Below, piece by piece: positions 36,401-49,200 of a stretch of 64,000 nt of DNA; the stretch's first letter is position 1, and each line of letters starts with the position of its first letter. The position numbers were made by a program, and so were the translations under genes. The notes beneath the pieces were generated by a model. That model saw only the letters and a list, made by a program, of their open reading frames with translations. It did not search any database and had not been told where the DNA came from. Origin of the DNA: Atrichornis clamosus (lineage: Eukaryota > Chordata > Aves > Passeriformes > Menuridae); the NCBI GenBank assembly GCA_013400975.1, contig WBMZ01011903.1:1-64000 (forward strand), given 5' to 3'.

Positions 36401-37149
36401 CTCCCTTTCTGCTGAGCTTCAGGGAGAAAAAAGGGAGGTTCATCCATGCCCAGAGCATTGTGTCAAGTTCCAACTGCAGGAACAAATTAAGGGTGAATCC
36501 ACCAGTTGGAGGCCTGTTGTGGCAGAAGCTTCTGTTTACTGCCTGAAAAGTTATAGACTCAGCAACATGAGTTATGGAGCCTTCTCTAGCACCCGTAAAT
36601 CTTGGAGGAGAATCAGTCTTCAACCATGTACCCACCCAGGCTAGTACCATTTCTTGCAGCTGGAATTAATCATGGCATTAGGCAAACAACAGGGGTTCAT
36701 TAGGACCAAAGGTGACTTTAATTTAATTGAAATATAACTTGGCAAGTAAAGAGGCGATCCAGTTCACAACACCTAATGGGAGGTCTGGGTTATATATGGA
36801 AAAGTTAATGGCCGTAAAAATATCCAAACAACGTATTTGTGCACGTGTTCCAGTAAAAGTCTGAGCCAACTACTTTTTAATAGTTTGGGTTTTCAGATGT
36901 ATATATTCAGGTTCTTAAAATAAGAATAAGACTATATGAGTGTGCACAGCATAGAAATATGAGGTGGGTGAGGGTATGAGGGAGAGGAACAGCATTGGTG
37001 AAAGCCACCTTCCTCCTTGTGCTGGAAGAGGATGCTAAACCTCTTCTTTCCCCAGAGAGTATGTCTGTATATTGAATATTACAGCCTTGCTCTTTTGTGG
37101 TATTTTGGGTAAAAGTGCCATACAAATGTACCTGAAATGGATGTTTGGA
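33431..37149. other. Intergenic DNA
   Basis: No gene. An AT-balanced block near 36710-36850 (TTTAATTTAATTGAAATATAAC, CACGTG-like GCACGTGTTCC) is weakly enhancer-like. Otherwise nothing supported. Confidence 0.5.
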
Positions 37150-37470
37150 GTTTTTGGCAGTTTCATGTATTTAGATTTCATACAATTACACGAGCCCAAA
37201 AAATAAATGAAACCCCTTCAATTAATGATATTGGCATTCCCTTGTGAATGACCACCCACAGCCCCCAAAATAATCATATTTAAATACTAGTTAAATCAGC
37301 CTGTAAATCAGAGTGACAACACAGGTCTTTTAACCTTCCCTCTCTCCTCTAAAACAGGTCCTCCCATTTCTGCATACACATGGCCTCATAAACTGACTCC
37401 TACATAAAATATTATTTATATTTTATTAGGTAAATATATGACAGTATGCACACATCTGAGGGCTGTGACA
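37150..37470. promoter_or_regulatory. Candidate conserved enhancer, homeodomain-rich
   Basis: Many TAAT-core words: ATACAATTACACG, TTCAATTAATGATATTGG, AAAATAATCATATTTAAAT, ACTAGTTAAATCAGCC, then TATTTATATTTTATTAGG. The sequence is non-repetitive, as in developmental conserved elements. No alignment was available. Confidence 0.38.
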
Positions 37471-37835
37471 TCATAGGGCCAGCCTGCAGCCTATGTATTA
37501 TGTAGCTTTATACCTATTTTATTCCCCAGGCTGTTTTTCATAGAGAAGGGGCCATCTATATTTTCATGGGCATGCAACCTATATATCCAGAGGTGAATGT
37601 GGACCTCTACTTTGGAACAGACCATTGGAAAAAAACTATATGCCCACAGATTTTTTTCCCCCTTTTTTACTGGTGTTTGTCCTTCCCTTAAATTTCTTGT
37701 GAAAGAGCTCATCTTAAGGGCCTTGATGGAACATCATTTTTAGTTGATTTCTCAGGAACTGGCCAGCAATGGTAGTGTGATTCCAACATTGTGGAAGCTT
37801 GTGAGATTCTCGATTCTTCAGTGCTTGGGTTGAGA

Positions 37836-38056
37836 ACCATGGAATCATTGAGGTTGGAAAAGACCATTAAGGTCATACAGTCCAACTGTTAATGCAACAC
37901 TGCCAGGTTCACCACTAAGCCACGTCCCTGAGCACCACCTCAACATTTATGTGTTTCTTGGATGCTTCCAGGAACAATGATTCCACCACTTCCCTTGACA
38001 GCCTGTTCTTACACCTGACCACCCTTCCAGTGAAGAAATCTTTCCTAATATCCAGT
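37836..38056 (-). mobile_element. CR1 LINE 3' fragment
   Basis: The + strand is the reverse complement of a CR1 3' end: GGAATCATTGAGGTTGGAAA, a phrase ending in CAGTCCAACTGTTAA, CCACTTCCCTTGACAGCCTG, and a final AATCTTTCCTAATATCCAG. Only about 220 bp remain. Non-coding. Confidence 0.9.
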
Positions 38057-40239
38057 AGGTGAAAAGTAAAGAGTCTTAGATGATGGGGGTGAATAGTGGG
38101 AGAATATTTATGCATGGAAGTTAAAAAAAAAAAAGTGGAGGGAGGAAAACAGAAGTAAAAAGAGGACAAGGAAAGAAAAGAGTTGTGTAGGAGGTTTTAG
38201 CTGAATGACTTGCTGGGTGTTATCGTTTTGGGCAGGTCACTTGGGATGCTTCTGTGCTGAAAGGGACTGCTACGAGGCACTTGGAGAGCACACAAGCAGG
38301 CGCCGGGTAAGAAAAGAATCCATCTCTTGATGGCCTGGCTGAGATTGCCATATGGTTTTACTTAGATGGTGCCTCTTGGGGTTTGCTCTGTCTTTCGGTG
38401 GCCCGTGTGCCTGTTTCTCATTTCAGCAGTTTCTCTGATGGTTTTATCTCCACGTCCTTTGGGTTTTGGACTACTGGCAAAAAGACAGTCTTTTCACCAG
38501 CTGACTTGAGCCTTGAGCAGGGCTCACCTTGTAGTCAAGCTGGCTTTAAGCATTTCCTTTTCAGTAAAGCAGCTCTCTCAGAAGCTTTGTGAAACCCACA
38601 GTTTGTAAGCAGGAAAAGAAAAGTGAGATAAAGTGACAAATGAAAAACTTGCTGCAGACAGGAGATGGTGGGCTTGCAAGCCCCAAGGGGAGGAGAGGGA
38701 GTGAATGTTCATAGTGAACCCCTTTCATTATTGCCACAGCAGATGAGAGATAAGAGCAGAAATGATTGCCTACCTCTGGTTTTAGCACGGAAATGTGTCT
38801 GCCAGACACCTCCTCTCTGTGCTGGAGCTGTCTCCAAAGGAATCTCCCCAAAAGGGGGAGCTTTTAGCCCACCATATGGTGTGTCCCCCACTGGCTGGCC
38901 TGTTTCACTCTGTTGGAGACCCTAGTGGGCAGAAAGTGGGTTTTGCACCTTGTGGTTACCCCTAAAACTTGCCCACCTCATTGCTATGGGGGAAATGAGG
39001 TGTGAAAGCAGCCACGTTCCACCTGGAAAGCCATGGCTTGAGCTGCTTCTTATCAGAGCTCTGCCTGACTTTGAAAGAGCTCTGCTCTTACCTCTTAAGA
39101 CTGGGAAAATTCTCCCCCAGAGGAGGTTACTTGTCTTCTGTTATTGCAGCATGGGGAGGTGAACTGACTTTGAGGTCCCTCTAGGGTCCCACATGACAGC
39201 TCTTCCCACGCCTCCTCCTCCTGACATCTGCTAACATCCCTGTCTGTATGGTGCCTCAAAAGGCCAAAAAGCCAAAAGAAGTGTGTTTATTTTTAACTGA
39301 TGATGGCATGTTTGACCTTCCTCAGCACTTTTTGGCACCTGGTGTCTTGACTACCTTCACATGTGTGACCTTGCATCTGTGAAGCAACCTTAAAGGACTT
39401 GACTTCAGGCAGCTGTCAATCAGTGTGTGGGAGCATGATGCTGTCACCTTTTCTGGCTTGGTGCTGCCCATGCCAGCTCTGCCCTTTTCCCCCTGTGCCA
39501 GCTGGTGCCTGGCACAGCCCACCTCTGCAGCACACTGGCTCCATGCTGCCTCTGTGCTTGCTGTACAGCAGAGGGGTGCAAGCAGAACATCTGACCTGTG
39601 CAAAACCTCTGTGGTGGGTGCATTTGCTCAGCACTGCAGTGGCCTGATGATGGCTTGGTGCCCTTCAAGCTTGGCTGAGAAGCCAGGCAAAGTGAGCCAG
39701 CTGGTTGTCCTTAGAAATTTCCTTGGAAGAAATTTAGGTTGGTCTCGGCCGTACTCTGCTCCACTGGAGCTCCTTGTTGCCTTGCACTGCAAGTGTGGGT
39801 CTCCCCACTGCCATTTCTCTGACTCCCTGCAGCTTCCTGGGCTCAACCTCTGTGGCTTTTCCTGATCCATTGGGCACAGGAGGCTGTGAGAGGTATCACA
39901 GCTCAGGCAGGGATGGAGTGAGGAGTGGACTGAAAGACATGTTTAGATGAAAAATGCACCCTGGGTCCTTCATGGCTTCACCCTCAGCTTTCCTACAAAG
40001 ATGGATGTGACTATTGTTGCAGGCTTGTTTGTGTGCAAACCTAGGGGCACTGAAGGGTGTTGAGCTCAAGCCCAAGCTCTCACTCACATTCTGGAGGTTA
40101 AACATGTCTGCCCTCACCCCCTTCTTGCTCCCCACCTTGGACTTACTAGTCACTGAGCAAAGCCAGCAGTGAGGCTGAAAACCGATGAGTTGATGGGGCT
40201 CAATTTGCTTTTCTGGGCTTCTGTGCAAAGTAGCTTTTG
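38057..40239. other. Intergenic DNA
   Basis: CpG-poor sequence without recognisable genes, repeats or regulatory blocks. A 12-base A run lies at about 38123-38134. Confidence 0.5.
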
Positions 40240-40602
40240 TCAGAAGGTAAATGAGGTAAACTAGTTCCTAATTAGTCTGCACAAAGGGTCTAATGCTATA
40301 AATGTGGAGCGAGCACTATAAATCCAGCTTCGAGCTGGCTGCGTGGTAATTTCCCTGTATAGACAAGCCTCAAGTCACAATTCATTATGGCTCTGCTTCA
40401 TAGACCCTCCGATGTTGTGCTTCCCCTTTGCTGAGGGCAGATTGTCAAGCTGTGACCCTGCCTTAGTTAATTAACCTTCAAATGGGATTTATTTTCCCTT
40501 AGTTACTTGTGTGTGCACACATTTGGTAATAATGACTGTCCGCTTTCCTCACGCTCGCTAAAAGGGGAGTAAGTCATTTGTTACAGTGTGTTACCAGGGG
40601 TA
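40240..40602. promoter_or_regulatory. Candidate conserved enhancer
   Basis: Contains TTCCTAATTAGTC near 40265, two CTATAAAT words 20 bp apart (40296-40303 and 40316-40323), ACAATTCATTATGG near 40378, a perfect palindrome GTTAATTAAC (40466-40475, half-sites like HNF1), and TGGTAATAATGAC near 40523. Several CpGs survive in CpG-poor surroundings. Strong enhancer texture, untested. Confidence 0.42.
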
Positions 40603-40622
40603 AAAAAAAAAAAAAAAAAAAA
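40603..40622. repeat. A20 run
   Basis: Twenty consecutive A. No retroposon body is recognisable on either side. Confidence 0.95.
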
Positions 40623-43600
40623 TCCAGGCCTCAACTTTCATGGAAAATTGATAGCTTTATGCCAGAAAGAGACAGTTCCATCACAGCCACTTCTTCAGCT
40701 GTCTGCAAATATTTGAAACCCTGAGATATTTAATGTTTTTCAGATGGCGATAAATCTGCAATAGTGTGGGCTCACTCGAGCTTAGTGAGAGATGAAGTGA
40801 GATAGGAGAAAACGCATGAGCCAGCACGGGAGAGGTATTGCTGGTCACACTTCTGCTGATGTCAGGACAGGTTTTCAGGACCTTCCAACATACCAGCTGG
40901 CTTCTCTTTGCCAGGGAAAAATATACACAAATGTGAGCTTCCAGTTCATTTCCCATCCAGTTGTGAGCTAAATGTTTGCTTTTTTTTGTCTTCTCCCCCC
41001 TCTTTTTATTATTTTTGCAATCTGACATTAAAAATGTGAACATACAGCTGGGGAAGGAGAAATGTTACTGGCTGAAACTTTTTTTTTTTTTTTTGCATCT
41101 GTCAAGCCTGAGACATTGCTCAGGGTTTGTTTGTTTAACCTTTTGTTTGCTGTTCAGAACGTTGGTGGCAGAATGTGGTTTGGTTGCAGATGTGTTGGTG
41201 TTTTACATTGGTTTTTCTTAAGGAGGAAAAAATAGTCACTGTATCTCCATGTGCTTTGCTTGCAGCATTGCCTCTGCCTGGGGTAAGCCTTGGATATCTT
41301 TCCCTGTTCCTCTGAAACACCTCATGTGGGCTGGGGTTGGTCCACAGAGAGGGGCATGGTCCAGGGGAAGGCTCGGATTGGCAGGGACCTTGAGGGCAGG
41401 TGTGCTGGCAGGAATGACTCTTATCTGTGGCACATCCATCAGGAATGAATGCTGAGAAAGGGGCAGGAGGGGATTCTGACTGGCTTTCAAGCTGCTGGGG
41501 CTGTGTGTGTCTCACGAGCAGAGCAGTGTGGTGACAAGCTGGGGAAATACGGTGAGGTGCAGATGCTTAGCTGAGGAAGTTGTCATTATCCTCCTGAAAT
41601 ACAGATGGCAAGCTGCAGCAGAGCCTGGAAGCGCTGGAACGGGAGACCAGCTGAATATTTTCTTATTTATTTTCCTTTAGAAGTATGGAGTAAAACAGTT
41701 ATTGCAGAAAATGCTATTTTATTTGTTGGGAGGAATGGAAGAGCAGCCTGGTTCTCCAGCACCTTTCTCACAGCAAATGAAGAATATGTTGCGTGCTGTG
41801 AGCAGTCTGGAGTGGCAGAGGCACTGGGTTGAGTCTCAGTCTGGGTTTCTTGCTTTCAGCCTGCCATGGCTAAATCGAATCCTCCCGCTGCAGCTGCAAC
41901 TCACTGATGGGTTTTGTCCAAGTGTCTGTTCATGAAGTTTTAAAGAGACAGAAACACCTCAGCAATTTGATTTTGGCAAACAGCTGTGAGCCAAGTGTGG
42001 AACAACAACAAAAAAAAATCCCTGTAAAAATCAGGGAAAATGCCTGCAAATTTCCACACATTTCACAGAGGCGGTGTGGTCTCGGAGGCAGCAGGGTGGT
42101 CTGGATGCTTTAGCACTGGTGTAGAAAACAGGCGCTCCTGTGCTCAAATGCCAGCTCCACCACTGCTGTGCCATTTCGCCTTGGCGAAGGCACTTGACCT
42201 TTTCCATGTCTTGGTTCCTCTCTTCTTCCCTTTCCCCCTTTTTACTTCAAAAATGAGAATCGGTGGCCCCAAATCTGGGTGGTGGCCAGCCTGGGCCTGG
42301 CACAGCCAGGGAAGGTGGGGCAAAGGTGGCTGTGTTCCCAGGTTTCAAGGGAGGCCAGGGACTGGGGATGTTCCAGGAATGAAGAGCGTCTTTGACCTCG
42401 ATGGAGGCCCCGATCCTGTAGCACAAGCTGTTAATGCTTAGCTGCCTCCCACCTCCCTGCTCTGCTCAAGTATCCCAGGGAAGGGAAGAGGTTTTTCTAG
42501 CACCCGGGCAGCTTGGGTTTGGCAAAGCCCGTGCAGTCTCCACACCCTGCTTTTACATATTCATGCCTATCCAAAAATGTTCCCTTCTGGGCTGGACTTT
42601 CCCAGGCTTCACCTCTGGTCTGTGAGCTCGTGAATCATGAGGAAAGAAACTGCTTTGAAAAGGGTGAATTTTTTTGGGGCAGAACTGCAGCAACTAAAAT
42701 GGCCTAATGCTGTCTGCAAAGGTGGGGCAAAGTGGGAACGGTTGTGGGGAGGTGCAGGGGCTTGCTGGGCTATGACTTTGGGAGCAGAGATGAGAAAGCA
42801 AGCCAGGCATCCTGGCTGTCCTCTTTACTGGGCAGTTGCCTCCCCTGCCTGTCCCCTTACTGAGAATCCCAATTCCTCTGCTGTTGAATGAATGGAAAAG
42901 CTCCAGTAGGAATTGATTCAGGCCCTAAATTTTGAGCTCTCTGAGGACATCCAGAGCCTACTGCCAAGTTCAGCAGAGCTTTGTAAAATGTGCATTTCAG
43001 TTACTGTTTCTTTTTTCTCTTCTGGTGTTTCAAGAACAGGATCAGGAATTTAGGTGAAATAACCAGGGAGAAATAAGAATAATTGGTAGCTCAGGTGTGC
43101 CAAAGTTGAGGAGAAGTTCAATAACTGACTTTGCTAAGCTGAATGTTTGCTTCTCCTGTTCATTGCCCTGCTGGTGCTCGTGGCACAATACCTACAGCTG
43201 AGAAGGATTTACTGTGCTTAGGATTTTCTCTCTTTTCTGCCAGTGAGCATCCCTGAGTGGCTGCTGCCAGATTGCTGCTGGGCCCCTGAACAACTGTAAA
43301 TTTGAGCTCGTCCAGGGCAGTTCAAACTTGCATCTAGAACTGGTTTTGATGTCAGAGTCCAAAGGATGTGAGGTGCTCTCTGTCCCTCCTCTCTTCTCCT
43401 GGACTTGCACCCGTTGCAGTTATTGTAGAACAAACAGGATATGTGATGCAGGTAACAGTGCTCTTTTGACTGAGACCATCTGAAGTGGAAACACCAACAT
43501 TATTTAAGGCTTCTGCTTTTTTTTTTAACTAGTATTGGTTTCATTTTGGACTTAATTTTCCCTTCTTCCATTATTCAGCTTAAGAGGGACCTAGCCAGAA

Positions 43601-45640
43601 GTGAGGCTGCCTTACTCCAGTGCTAGCTCCTGCCAACTCTCCACTGAAAAGTGAATAACTGGAGAGCTACCTAGCAGAATAGTCAACGAATGCTCCATGT
43701 AGCTCTTTTGGAAACAAACATTATTTGCTTTCCTAGATCCACCCAAATAATGTTGTTTGTTCTGCATAATTGGCTTAAAAAGAACTAACTGTGTATCATC
43801 TTAACATTATGAAAATGTTCTTTAAGTAACTGGAAAGTTTTTGCATGTTGGATTCAGAGTATAACCTGCATGACTTGAATTTTAATAATCATCTTTGCTT
43901 AATAAAAGTGCCTTTCTCTATGATGAGGAATCCAACACCTCCTTGTAATCCAGTTAATGCATTTCCTGGAAATTTCTGCTTTCTTGTAGCTTGCTGTTAT
44001 AGGGCAGTTAAGCAGAAAGCAATAATGAATTGTTTTGTTGTAAGATGAGGTTATTTTTACAGGCTGTAGCCACAATGCTTTTCCTGACATTTTATGATAT
44101 ATTATTAACAGCAATGGGAACCAAAATATGTTTGCCAAGGATTGAAATTATTCTAATATATTTTGTAGCATGTTGTCCATGCTTTTTATCCTTTCTCTTA
44201 TTTCCTTGTATCCAGGTCCAACAAAGCACTTAAACAAAGCACTATAAGAATTCTTAGACAATCCATTTCCCCCTTGCTGTCCCCTAACCCCTGTTTGGAA
44301 ATTGAAGCTTTGTCAAAAAAGAAATTTTTAACAGAGAATTCCTGCTTTCCCTGTGTTTTCCTGGGGGGAGTGACTCCTCCCAGCAGTCTTTTGGTTAAGA
44401 CAAGAAAATGGGACATGGGGGTGGCTCCAGACTTTATTGTGCTGGGAGAGGTGTAGGGTTTGGGCCAAGGCACCCTGGGAGTGGAGTGGTCTGCAGTAGG
44501 TGGGAGTGGGTGATCTGGTTTTATTGCAAGCCTTGGGTTGGCTTGTTCAGGTTCTTCTGGGGAATACAGGAGTGGGTTAAGCAAGGCTACGACAGTAAGT
44601 CTTCTGAACTGAGTGCAAAGGCACTGGTCCAGGTTTGATATACATTGGATTCTTGCACAGAGTGCTGCTTCCTTCAGCAGTGGTCCTGGGGCTCTCCACC
44701 TTGGGATGATCCACAGTGCTCACAGGCTGGTGTTTGAGACTGCCATGGAGCCAGGATCCACTTGTTGGCCCCCTTGCAGAGTGGGCAAGGGCTGGCACAT
44801 CTCTCCTCCTGTAGCCTTGGCTCCTCCACCTTTGTTGCAGGAAGAAATTTCCAATAAATGAAAAAAATATTATTGAGATGGAAAAATGAGTGGAGGTTCA
44901 GAATTTCTGTGTAATTGTGGGCTTAATTTTCAGTCATGGGACCTACTGCTTTGAGGTCTGACTTGCTCCACTTTTCAAAGCAGCCTTTAATTCTATCAGC
45001 AGTGTTTGCGCCTCATCTTTGCCACTCTTGAAAGGGGTCAGCAGCAAATGTATCTGAATATGTGTGGCATCTTTCCATTTCCCTTGGGTGTAGGCAAACC
45101 CCACCACCTAGCGAACTTTGCCTGCTTTTTGTCTGAGAGTCAGGGTTTTTAAATTCCATTTAGCTACCAGAGCCCCCTTTCTGGAGAGGGACACCAAGTG
45201 CCAATGCTATTTAAGACAGAAAATGCATGGGTTTTGTTCAGGCATTTAAATGAGTGGCTGAGCCTGTAGCACTGCTGAAGGAACAAGAGCCTTGTACTGA
45301 AGAGGCAAAGAGAGCTTCCACTGGAAGCCTGTCCCTCTGTGCTGAGCAGCCCCTTCACTACCTCATGGAGCTGCAGCACTCTGGGGACATTCCCGTGTTA
45401 TAGATGGGCTTCTCGTGCCCATCCAAGTGAAGCTCAGGCAGGGCCATATGCATGCTTTGACAACTTTTAATTAACATACTATAGCTTCTTAAGTGTTATG
45501 GCAATGTTCTGTGATCACAGGTCCCAAGAGACATTTAATGCTTTGGAACAAACTGGTCTCTGGCCCGTAGTGTCTCAGGTTAGCCGGGGTAGCACCACTG
45601 ATTGATTTGACCCCATGAGTTCAGTGGCTCCAGCAGGCTG
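40623..45640. other. Intergenic DNA
   Basis: No gene. A T16 run lies near 41079-41094. AT-rich sequence near 43490-44240 has scattered TAAT words. Open frames in this stretch show no domains. Confidence 0.5.
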
Positions 45641-46270
45641 TTTGCAAGAGTCAAACTCTGGCAAATGATCGACTCTGAGCTCAGTTGGAAGAGCTTGTGA
45701 AATGAAATCACAGTGCTTTGCCCATTAGGCTGGGGATGAAAAGCGAGCCTGAGAGCTGCCAGTGGCTCATATTTCATGTGCAGAGATTTACTTGTATTAG
45801 TTAAGATTGCGATGAGTTTGAGAAAGAGAGAGGGAGACAATTTGTAAGCCAATGCAGAAATAATACTTCCCTATAGTAAGTGTCTAATGAGAACTGTTGC
45901 TTTTATTGGATTGAATAAGTTCAGATTGTTTTTAAGATATACATGTTTTGAACAGTGAACTGTATCACTGGTGATTGACCTCCTGTGTTATTTTTACATC
46001 ACTTCTTATTTCTCTACATCCTGAGTTTGCTTCTGAGACTTTCATTCCTATTCCTCTGCTCTTTTCCTTTCACACCTCTTCCCTTAATCTTTCCTGTTCT
46101 GGCTTTGGAAGCCTGTTTGCTTTTAATGGATGTCTAATATTTGTCATAGAGAGTGCACACTTTGCACAGAGCAGGTCTCTAAATGTGATTACAACACATA
46201 TAAGCAAACTCGAGCTGGTTTTAATCAGAAAGCAATGTAATCACGGCATCAAAGAGCCTTAAAGAGCTTT
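45640..46270. promoter_or_regulatory. Candidate conserved enhancer pair
   Basis: Two blocks. 45640-45930 has TGAAATGAAATCACAG, TATTAGTTAAGATTGCG, GTCTAATGAG and CTTTTATTGGATTG. 46110-46270 has CTTTTAATGGATGTCTAATA, AATGTGATTACAACAC and GCAATGTAATCACGGCATC. Homeodomain and SOX-like words are frequent. Motif-based inference. Confidence 0.33.
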
Positions 46271-49200
46271 GCTTATGCTGTGGTTTGCAGCAAATACACT
46301 GACCACTGCAGCAGTATCCTTCATTGCCTGGTGCTTGCTGTGGCAGCTCAGGTCATCTGGCAATTAGATCTTGTAGAAAGAGCAAATTCATCTGCAATGC
46401 TGAATCTGGCTTGGAGTCCCCATCACATCTGCATGCCACAGTCCTGCCTGCTTGCTGACAGATTTCCCTATAACTTAAAGGTTTTGGCTCCTGAATCCAA
46501 TGGTTGAGGTCAAGAATTTAATTAAACTTTGGATAGAAGAAAGCTGCCCATCTACTGGATCCCTTCCAGAGCAAGTGAGCTCTCTCACAGTAAGCAAGGG
46601 AGGGTATTTCATATGATTTAATGTTCCTTGGCCTTGGATGTTACTTCCTCTTTGGTATGGGATTTTATTTTCCCCATGCTCTGCACTTGGTGACCAGAAC
46701 AAGACACGAATCCTGGCAGTTTCTTTAAGAAATGGTAGATGTCTTTCAAAGCACTGAGACAACTGTTGGGCTTGGGCAGGTGATTTTAGGCTCATTTTCT
46801 GAGAAATCAGGGGTTGGGTACTTAATTAATTTGACTTCAAGGGGCCTAATTTTCTGAATGAGCTGAGGACCTCTCTACCTTCTGAACATCACCTAATGCT
46901 CCCCACAGAGCACCCTCCAGTACTGTTGACCCTTAACAACCAGAGGGAATGAGGATGTAGTATGGTTTATTATTTACCTGTGCTTCCACTGGACTCAGGA
47001 ACAGATGTGGGAGACCAGTCTGTGAGCAGGAGAAACCCAACCAACAGATCAGCCTGGCCCTAACACACTTCCAGACTAGTTCTGATCTGACTTCCCCAAC
47101 TCATTGTATGCAAGCAGCAATGGCTGGGGAATACTGGAGTCAATGAACAAACGTCCAGAGGTTACACTGAATTCTAGACTAAGAGATAAGAGTTAAAATT
47201 TTATTTATATATCTATATAAATATAAAAACATTTTAATTGTGAAGCTCCACTGCTGCTTGTCCTGTGTGGAAGTACTCATCCATATGTATAGTGGATGTA
47301 CTGGTGGTATGCATGTAGATGGAGCATTAAGAGATCAGAAAATTCCTCAAATCTCATTTACAACAGGACTAAGTACCAAACTGGTTTAAAGAAAGTTACA
47401 CTGAAACTGTTGAAAAGCTGTTGGAGAACTTCTGACAGAAAGCTGGGATTTTGACCAAGAAGATTTGGTTCCCCTGGGTAATTTCTGGTTTTCATCACTC
47501 TGATCATACAGTCTGGCTCTCCATGCACCTTCATTGTTCGTCAGACTGGGCAAGCATGGAATATTTTTTGCCCCAATACCTTTTGCCAAAATTTCTGGTT
47601 TTTTATATNNNNNTATATATATATATATATGTATATATAAAAGGAAAGCTATTATTTTTACCAGCTCTCCCTTTTCCCCATTTGTGTGCATAAAGCTTCT
47701 CTAACACACCATATTCAGCCAGAATCTCTCGAGGCAAGCTCAGTGCTGTGCTGAATGGCCATGGCAAGTGAGAGGAAAGCAGCAGGGTCCCTCTTTCAGC
47801 TTAACTCCATGCCCCTGCAAGGATTTTGAGAACAGTTAAGAAGCAATTGGCTCCAAGAGGAAGAGGCCAGGAGAATTAAGAATAGTGGGGATAGAGTTTG
47901 TCTTCAATTGTGGCTGTGGCAGCGAAGCCATGTACTGTCAGACCTGCCAGGCCAATGCGGGAAGACAAAGTGGAATGAAAGTCCCTGCAGGGAGCAGAGC
48001 TGCTGTTCCTGGGCACGAGGGACCAGGGTGTTACCAGGCAGAGGCTGTGATCCCTCGTGTTTGGGTCACACTTGTGTCCACACGGTTCCGGAGCAGCTCA
48101 CATCCCACTGCTTGAGTTGCTTTCTGGGTTGGTGGGAATATTCTCTGCTCAGTTGGAACCTAGAGGTAGGATGGTTCCATGAGGACATACCTGTGTTTTT
48201 TAGGTTTAAGTCTTCATTAGGAATCTGTTTCACAAACACCTATTGCAGGCTGTTTTCACACAAATATCCTGCCGGGAGTCTGTGGTGCAGGTCACCCCAA
48301 GCCTGGCGATGTTACCCTTGTCCCTGCCCCTCACTTTGCAAATGTTTTTTTCATTTGTTCCATCCTGACTTTTGAACTGCCCTGTTTTAAGACTAAAATG
48401 AGAGAGATAAAATGTTTTTAAGTTTAATTAAAACAAAGTTTATTTTATTTCATTAGCTAGCCATGTTATTTCAGGGCTTGACAGTAAAGTTATATGTTAC
48501 CCTGTGGGTACTTCTAATTGTGTTACAAGGTTTCTAGTTCATTCTGTCCAGAACAGTTTGACTCCTGTGCTGAGCTCCATCCTCCCGCAGCCTTGAACCA
48601 GCACAGCTAATGAAAAACACTCCAGTAATAACACGGGGCTCTCAAGGGCTCCAGATAATTGGGGAAAGGTACTATTAATTTTACTGGAAGGCAAGCCGGC
48701 TGAGCTCTGAGAGCCTACTGCTAAAGATACCAAGAAATAGGGCCTGATCATTTTGGAGGAAAGATAAGAACGTGGAAGCTGGTCAAAGTAAACCTACAGA
48801 TCTAGAGAAAATATTCTGTCAGTAAATATCATGCAGGGACATGTCAGACTGAGGCAGGCCTTGGTCTAGTGAATTCCTGTGAGCAAGACAGGAGGTGAGA
48901 TCCTGACCATACTGCCGGGGAGATGCATTCCCAGTGGTGCAGCTTTTAAGGGACCAGTGGGAAAATATCATGCTCAGGATGGAAACCTGTGACTGTCAAA
49001 GCCTTTTTATTTTTTTTTTTTTCCCCTCCTGTATACAGGAATAGTTCTAGCTCTATCCTGGGACTATTTGGGCCAGTGCTGGACACCTGGTCCCTCTGCT
49101 ACCTCTGCTACACTTTGAAAAGAGAGGTAGGAAACCAACAGGAGGCTGTGGGGGTCACGCTCCCTGCACACAAAGCCTTTTCCCACTAATCAGGAGTTAC

